DNA from: Actinomycetes bacterium
GTDB lineage: Bacteria > Actinomycetota > Thermoleophilia > Solirubrobacterales > 70-9
Length of the DNA: 10,810 nucleotides
Assembly: GCA_023434465.1 (NCBI GenBank)
Contig: JAEYSQ010000152.1
Coordinates: 1 to 10,810, forward strand
Reading direction: 5' to 3'
Below are positions 8,488 through 10,810 of the stretch, in pieces. The notes below the pieces were generated by a model that was not told the DNA's origin, searched no databases, and worked only from the letters and a program-made list of their open reading frames with translations. Position numbers and translations under genes: made by a program. How positions within the stretch are numbered: position 1 is the stretch's first letter; each line of letters opens with the position of its first letter.

Positions 8488-9143
8488 TGGCTACATCCTC
8501 GGACACGACAGCGACCACCCCGGGTGGGAAGAGGCGCAAGGCCCCTTCGGCCGGTGAGCGGTCGCTGTCGACCGCGGAAGAGCGCCGGGAAGAGTTGATC
8601 AACGCTTCGATTCCGGTCTTCGCGGAGAAGGGCTACCACGCCGCCCCGACTGCCGAGATCGCCAAGCGGGCCGGAATTTCGCAGGCCTATCTCTTCCGCC
8701 TGTTCCCGACCAAGGAAGACCTGTTCGTGGCCGCGGTCGAGCGATCCTGCGAAGTGATGTACGGCAGCTTTGCGGCGGCCGCCGACGAGGCCGACAAGGA
8801 AGGTCGCGACCCGCTCGAGGTGATGGGCCTCGCCTATGCCGACCTGGTCGCCGACAACCGAAACATGTTGCTGGTCCAGCTGCATGCCCAGGCGATCTCG
8901 CCCTCGGTCCCGGCGGTCCGGGACACGATGCGTCGTTGCTTTGCCACGCTGTTCGCGGTCGCCTCGGAACGCTCCAAGGCAACCCCGGAAGAACTGAAGC
9001 TCTGGATGGCCGGTGGCATGCTGATCAATGTGATGACCGCGATCGGCGCCAACGAGATCGAGGAACCCTGGGCGGAGATCCTGGCCGATTTCGAGGGCGA
9101 TTGTGATTTCACACCGCCCGACCTGCTCGACGGCAGCCGATAG
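8487..9143 (+). CDS. TetR/AcrR family transcriptional repressor
   Basis: A 218-residue one-component repressor. Residues 1-30 are a Ser/Thr/Ala-rich, basic tail. Residues about 32-78 form the TetR DNA-binding domain, with the helix-turn-helix around 53-72 (TAEIAKRAGISQAYLFRLF) and the usual F-x-x-K-E-D-L-F after it. The rest (about 80-210) is an all-helical ligand-binding and dimerisation domain without a recognisable ligand class. I use ATG 8487; a GTG at 8466 is in frame but would lie inside the operator and upstream of the inferred transcript start. It is followed after 100 bp by the DHA2 exporter, and three matching palindromes sit before the two genes. The likely job is repression of itself and of the exporter, relieved by an efflux substrate; the inducer cannot be told. 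Confidence 0.92.
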   Translation: MATSSDTTATTPGGKRRKAPSAGERSLSTAEERREELINASIPVFAEKGYHAAPTAEIAKRAGISQAYLFRLFPTKEDLFVAAVERSCEVMYGSFAAAADEADKEGRDPLEVMGLAYADLVADNRNMLLVQLHAQAISPSVPAVRDTMRRCFATLFAVASERSKATPEELKLWMAGGMLINVMTAIGANEIEEPWAEILADFEGDCDFTPPDLLDGSR

Positions 9144-9172
9144 ACAAAGACCTCTTTTTTTAGGAGCAATCA

Positions 9173-9188
9173 GTGAGTAACCAATCAC
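9173..9188. promoter_or_regulatory. TetR operator copy 2 (exporter, distal)
   Basis: GTGAGT-AACC-AATCAC has the GTGAnT-N4-AnTCAC pattern of the operator on the tetR promoter. It is the first of two near-identical 21-bp direct copies (9172-9192 and 9208-9228, one difference) 36 bp apart in the tetR-exporter gap. It could hold the exporter promoter closed together with copy 3. Confidence 0.75.
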
Positions 9189-9208
9189 ACACTTTCAACT
9201 TCTTCAGA

Positions 9209-9224
9209 GTGAGTAACCAGTCAC
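9209..9224. promoter_or_regulatory. TetR operator copy 3 (exporter, proximal)
   Basis: GTGAGT-AACC-AGTCAC, the second copy before the exporter gene, ends 7 bp before the AAGGAGG ribosome binding site (9232-9238). A convincing -35/-10 pair for the exporter is not visible; a TAACCA inside this copy or promoter elements between the copies are possible. Its closeness to the gene suggests it overlaps the promoter or the transcript start. Confidence 0.75.
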
Positions 9225-9243
9225 ACACCGGAAGGAGGCCATC

Positions 9244-10767
9244 ATGATGGCCGGGAAGCGAAACGGAGCGGCCGTCTGGACGCTCATCATCACGGGGGCG
9301 GCGCTCTTCATGACCTCCCTGGACAACCTCGTGGTCGGGGTGGCATTGCCCTCGATCCAGGCCGACTTCGGCGGGACGATCGAATCGCTCGAGTGGACGG
9401 TGAATGCCTACACACTGAGCTTCGCGGTCCTGCTGATCACCGGGGCCGCACTCGGTGACCGGTTTGGCCGGCGCCGGATGTTTGCGATCGGAGTGGGCAT
9501 CTTCACGGCCGCCAGTGCCGCCGCAGCGCTGGCCCCGAACCTCGACGCGCTGATCGCGGCAAGGGCGATCCAGGGGGCGGGAGCGGCGATCGTCACTCCG
9601 CTCACCCTGACCCTGGTCTCTGGGGCATTCCCGCCAGAGAAACGAGGCGCTGCGCTCGGCGTGTGGGGCGGAATCAGCGGCCTCGGAGTTGCGCTGGGAC
9701 CGCTCTTCGGCGGTGCCGTGGTCGAAGGGATCTCCTGGAACTGGATCTTCTGGCTGAACGTGCCGGTCGGTCTCGTGCTGATCCCCCTCGCGCTGAGACG
9801 CCTTCCGGAGTCGACCGGTCCCGACCGGTCCCTGGACCTGCGCGGTCTGGCCCTGATCGGCCTCGGCCTCTTCGGACTCACCTTCGGGATCATCCGCGGT
9901 GAGTCACTGGGGTGGAGCAGCCCGACGGTCCTGGTCTCGCTGATCACCGGCGCAGTGCTGATCGGCGCGTTCGTGATCTGGCAACTCAGGGCCCGCGAGC
10001 CGATGCTGCCAATGCGTTTCTTCCGGTCGCGCGGCTTCAGCGCCACCAACGGTCTTTCGTTCGCGATGTTCTTCGGAACCTTCGGAGCGATCTTCCTGCT
10101 CAGCCAGTTCTTTCAGGTCGCCCAGGGCCTCGGGCCACTCGAGGCCGGAATCAGAACCCTGCCCTGGACCCTGATGCCGATGTTCGTCGCGCCCCTGGCC
10201 GGTCTTCTCAGCGACCGGATCGGCACCCGCCCGTTGATCGTGAGCGGATTGCTCCTGCAAGCTGGCGGGCTCGCCTGGATCACCGCGATCTCCAGCCCGA
10301 CCACGGCGTTCGGGGACTTCATCGTTCCGTTCATGATGGCCGGGACGGGCATGGCGCTGGTTTTCCCGACCGCCGCCGCGACCGTGGTCTCGTCGGTCCG
10401 GGAAGCCGAAACCGGAAAAGCCTCCGGGGCGACCAACGCGATCCGCGAGATCGGAGGAGTCATGGGCGTTGCGGTCCTCTCTTCGGTCTTCGCGGCCAAC
10501 GGCGGCTTCACTAGCCCCCAGGCCTTCACCGACGGCGTGGTCGCCGCGATGCCGATCGCGGTCGTCGTGCTGGCGATCGGCGCGGTGCTGGCTCTGCTGA
10601 TACCTGGCAAGGCCGAGGTCGAGGCTGATGCCGCGAAAACCAGGGAAACGGAATCCGGTGAACCCGGCGGCGAAGCCGGGTCTCAGGAGTCCGGCTCCGG
10701 TCGCCCTTCCGGTCCGCGGCCGCTCGGCCACCCGGATCCTCAGGTGCTGGTTCCCTCGAAGTCGTAG
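9244..10767 (+). CDS. MFS drug exporter, DHA2 (14-TM, EmrB/QacA-like) family
   Basis: A 507-residue inner-membrane proton-coupled exporter. Hydrophobicity suggests 14 helices across residues about 10-460. Family motifs are clear: SLDNLVVGVALPSI (motif D1, Asp27 in helix 1), GDRFGRRR at 71-78 (motif A), and GVALGPLFGG at 148-157 (the antiporter motif C), followed by WNWIFWLNVPVG. The tail from about 455 is hydrophilic, rich in Glu, Gly, Ser and Pro, and probably cytoplasmic. A strong AAGGAGG at 9232-9238 lies 5 nt before ATG 9244 and 8 nt before ATG 9247, so either may be used. The gene follows tetR and is preceded by two copies of its putative operator, which argues for induction by a toxic or signalling substrate. 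Substrates cannot be predicted. Its 3' end seems to overlap a convergent gene. Confidence 0.93.
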   Translation: MMAGKRNGAAVWTLIITGAALFMTSLDNLVVGVALPSIQADFGGTIESLEWTVNAYTLSFAVLLITGAALGDRFGRRRMFAIGVGIFTAASAAAALAPNLDALIAARAIQGAGAAIVTPLTLTLVSGAFPPEKRGAALGVWGGISGLGVALGPLFGGAVVEGISWNWIFWLNVPVGLVLIPLALRRLPESTGPDRSLDLRGLALIGLGLFGLTFGIIRGESLGWSSPTVLVSLITGAVLIGAFVIWQLRAREPMLPMRFFRSRGFSATNGLSFAMFFGTFGAIFLLSQFFQVAQGLGPLEAGIRTLPWTLMPMFVAPLAGLLSDRIGTRPLIVSGLLLQAGGLAWITAISSPTTAFGDFIVPFMMAGTGMALVFPTAAATVVSSVREAETGKASGATNAIREIGGVMGVAVLSSVFAANGGFTSPQAFTDGVVAAMPIAVVVLAIGAVLALLIPGKAEVEADAAKTRETESGEPGGEAGSQESGSGRPSGPRPLGHPDPQVLVPSKS

Positions 10768-10810
10768 AGGTCGTCCCGCCGGTCCCCGAGCTCACCGTAG
10801 AGCTCGGGGC
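10740..10810 (-). CDS. Probable C-terminus of an unidentified convergent gene (partial)
   Basis: On the minus strand from the right edge, one frame reads ELYGELGDRRDDLYDFEG and then ends at TGA (10742-10740). Almost every codon ends in G or C and many begin with G, matching the codon style of the real genes here; of the other two minus frames, one is soon stopped and the other is Ser/Thr-rich shadow sequence. It would overlap the exporter's last 28 bp tail to tail. Only 22 residues are visible, so neither family nor function can be named. Confidence 0.45.
   Translation of the reverse strand, partial: PELYGELGDRRDDLYDFEGTST

Noticed and set aside
9144..9161. T-run after tetR as an intrinsic terminator
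   Set aside because: Only a 5-bp stem with a 2-nt loop or a 4-bp stem far upstream is available; both are too weak.
10663..10680. CCCGGC/GCCGGG hairpin in the exporter's tail codons
   Set aside because: Short, within GC-rich coding DNA, with no T-tract; incidental.
10784..10809. Perfect 10-bp inverted repeat after the exporter as a terminator
   Set aside because: No T-tract is visible inside the window, and the repeat is explained by GAGCTC occurring twice in a probable minus-strand coding region.

Overview
The window is GC-rich with strongly G/C-biased third codon positions. It carries an actinobacterial-style housekeeping neighbourhood: nrdR next to a B12-dependent class II ribonucleotide reductase, GTG starts, and several genes whose -10 box sits only 7-8 nt before the start codon, as on leaderless mRNAs. 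My best guess is an Actinomycetota member, possibly a Solirubrobacterales/Thermoleophilia-like lineage; that placement is inference from gene style, not a search.

Left part (1-2643): the 3' portion of rsgA (circularly permuted ribosome-assembly GTPase, + strand, cut by the left edge) converges on a two-gene minus-strand operon. That operon is a PAQR/hemolysin III membrane protein with an unusual N-terminal 11-residue repeat domain, followed by an alpha/beta hydrolase with an Asp nucleophile (HDLGG). The two reading frames share one base (TGATG).

Centre (2644-6326): divergent from that operon is nrdR, then nrdJ (class II ribonucleotide reductase), closed by a strong intrinsic terminator. A perfect 24-bp palindrome upstream of nrdR matches the NrdR box, so NrdR probably controls its own transcription and, through the operon, that of nrdJ. 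nrdR appears to be leaderless.

Right-centre (6327-8460): a roughly 10-TM membrane protein with a complete GGDEF motif followed by an HD-GYP domain, i.e. possible c-di-GMP synthesis and breakdown in one chain. Its leader can fold so that the ribosome binding site lies inside a stem.

Right (8461-10810): a TetR-family repressor and a 14-TM DHA2-type MFS exporter. Three copies of the same imperfect palindrome (AGTGAGT-N4-ANTCACAC) lie over the tetR promoter and twice before the exporter gene, giving a self-contained autoregulated efflux module. The last bases probably hold the C-terminus of an unidentified gene on the minus strand.

Most of the window is ordinary core genome. The parts worth a second look are the palindromes, the leaderless promoters, the GGDEF-HD-GYP protein with its structured leader, and the repeat-extended PAQR protein. 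I see no CRISPR array, insertion sequence, tRNA, rRNA or phage gene.
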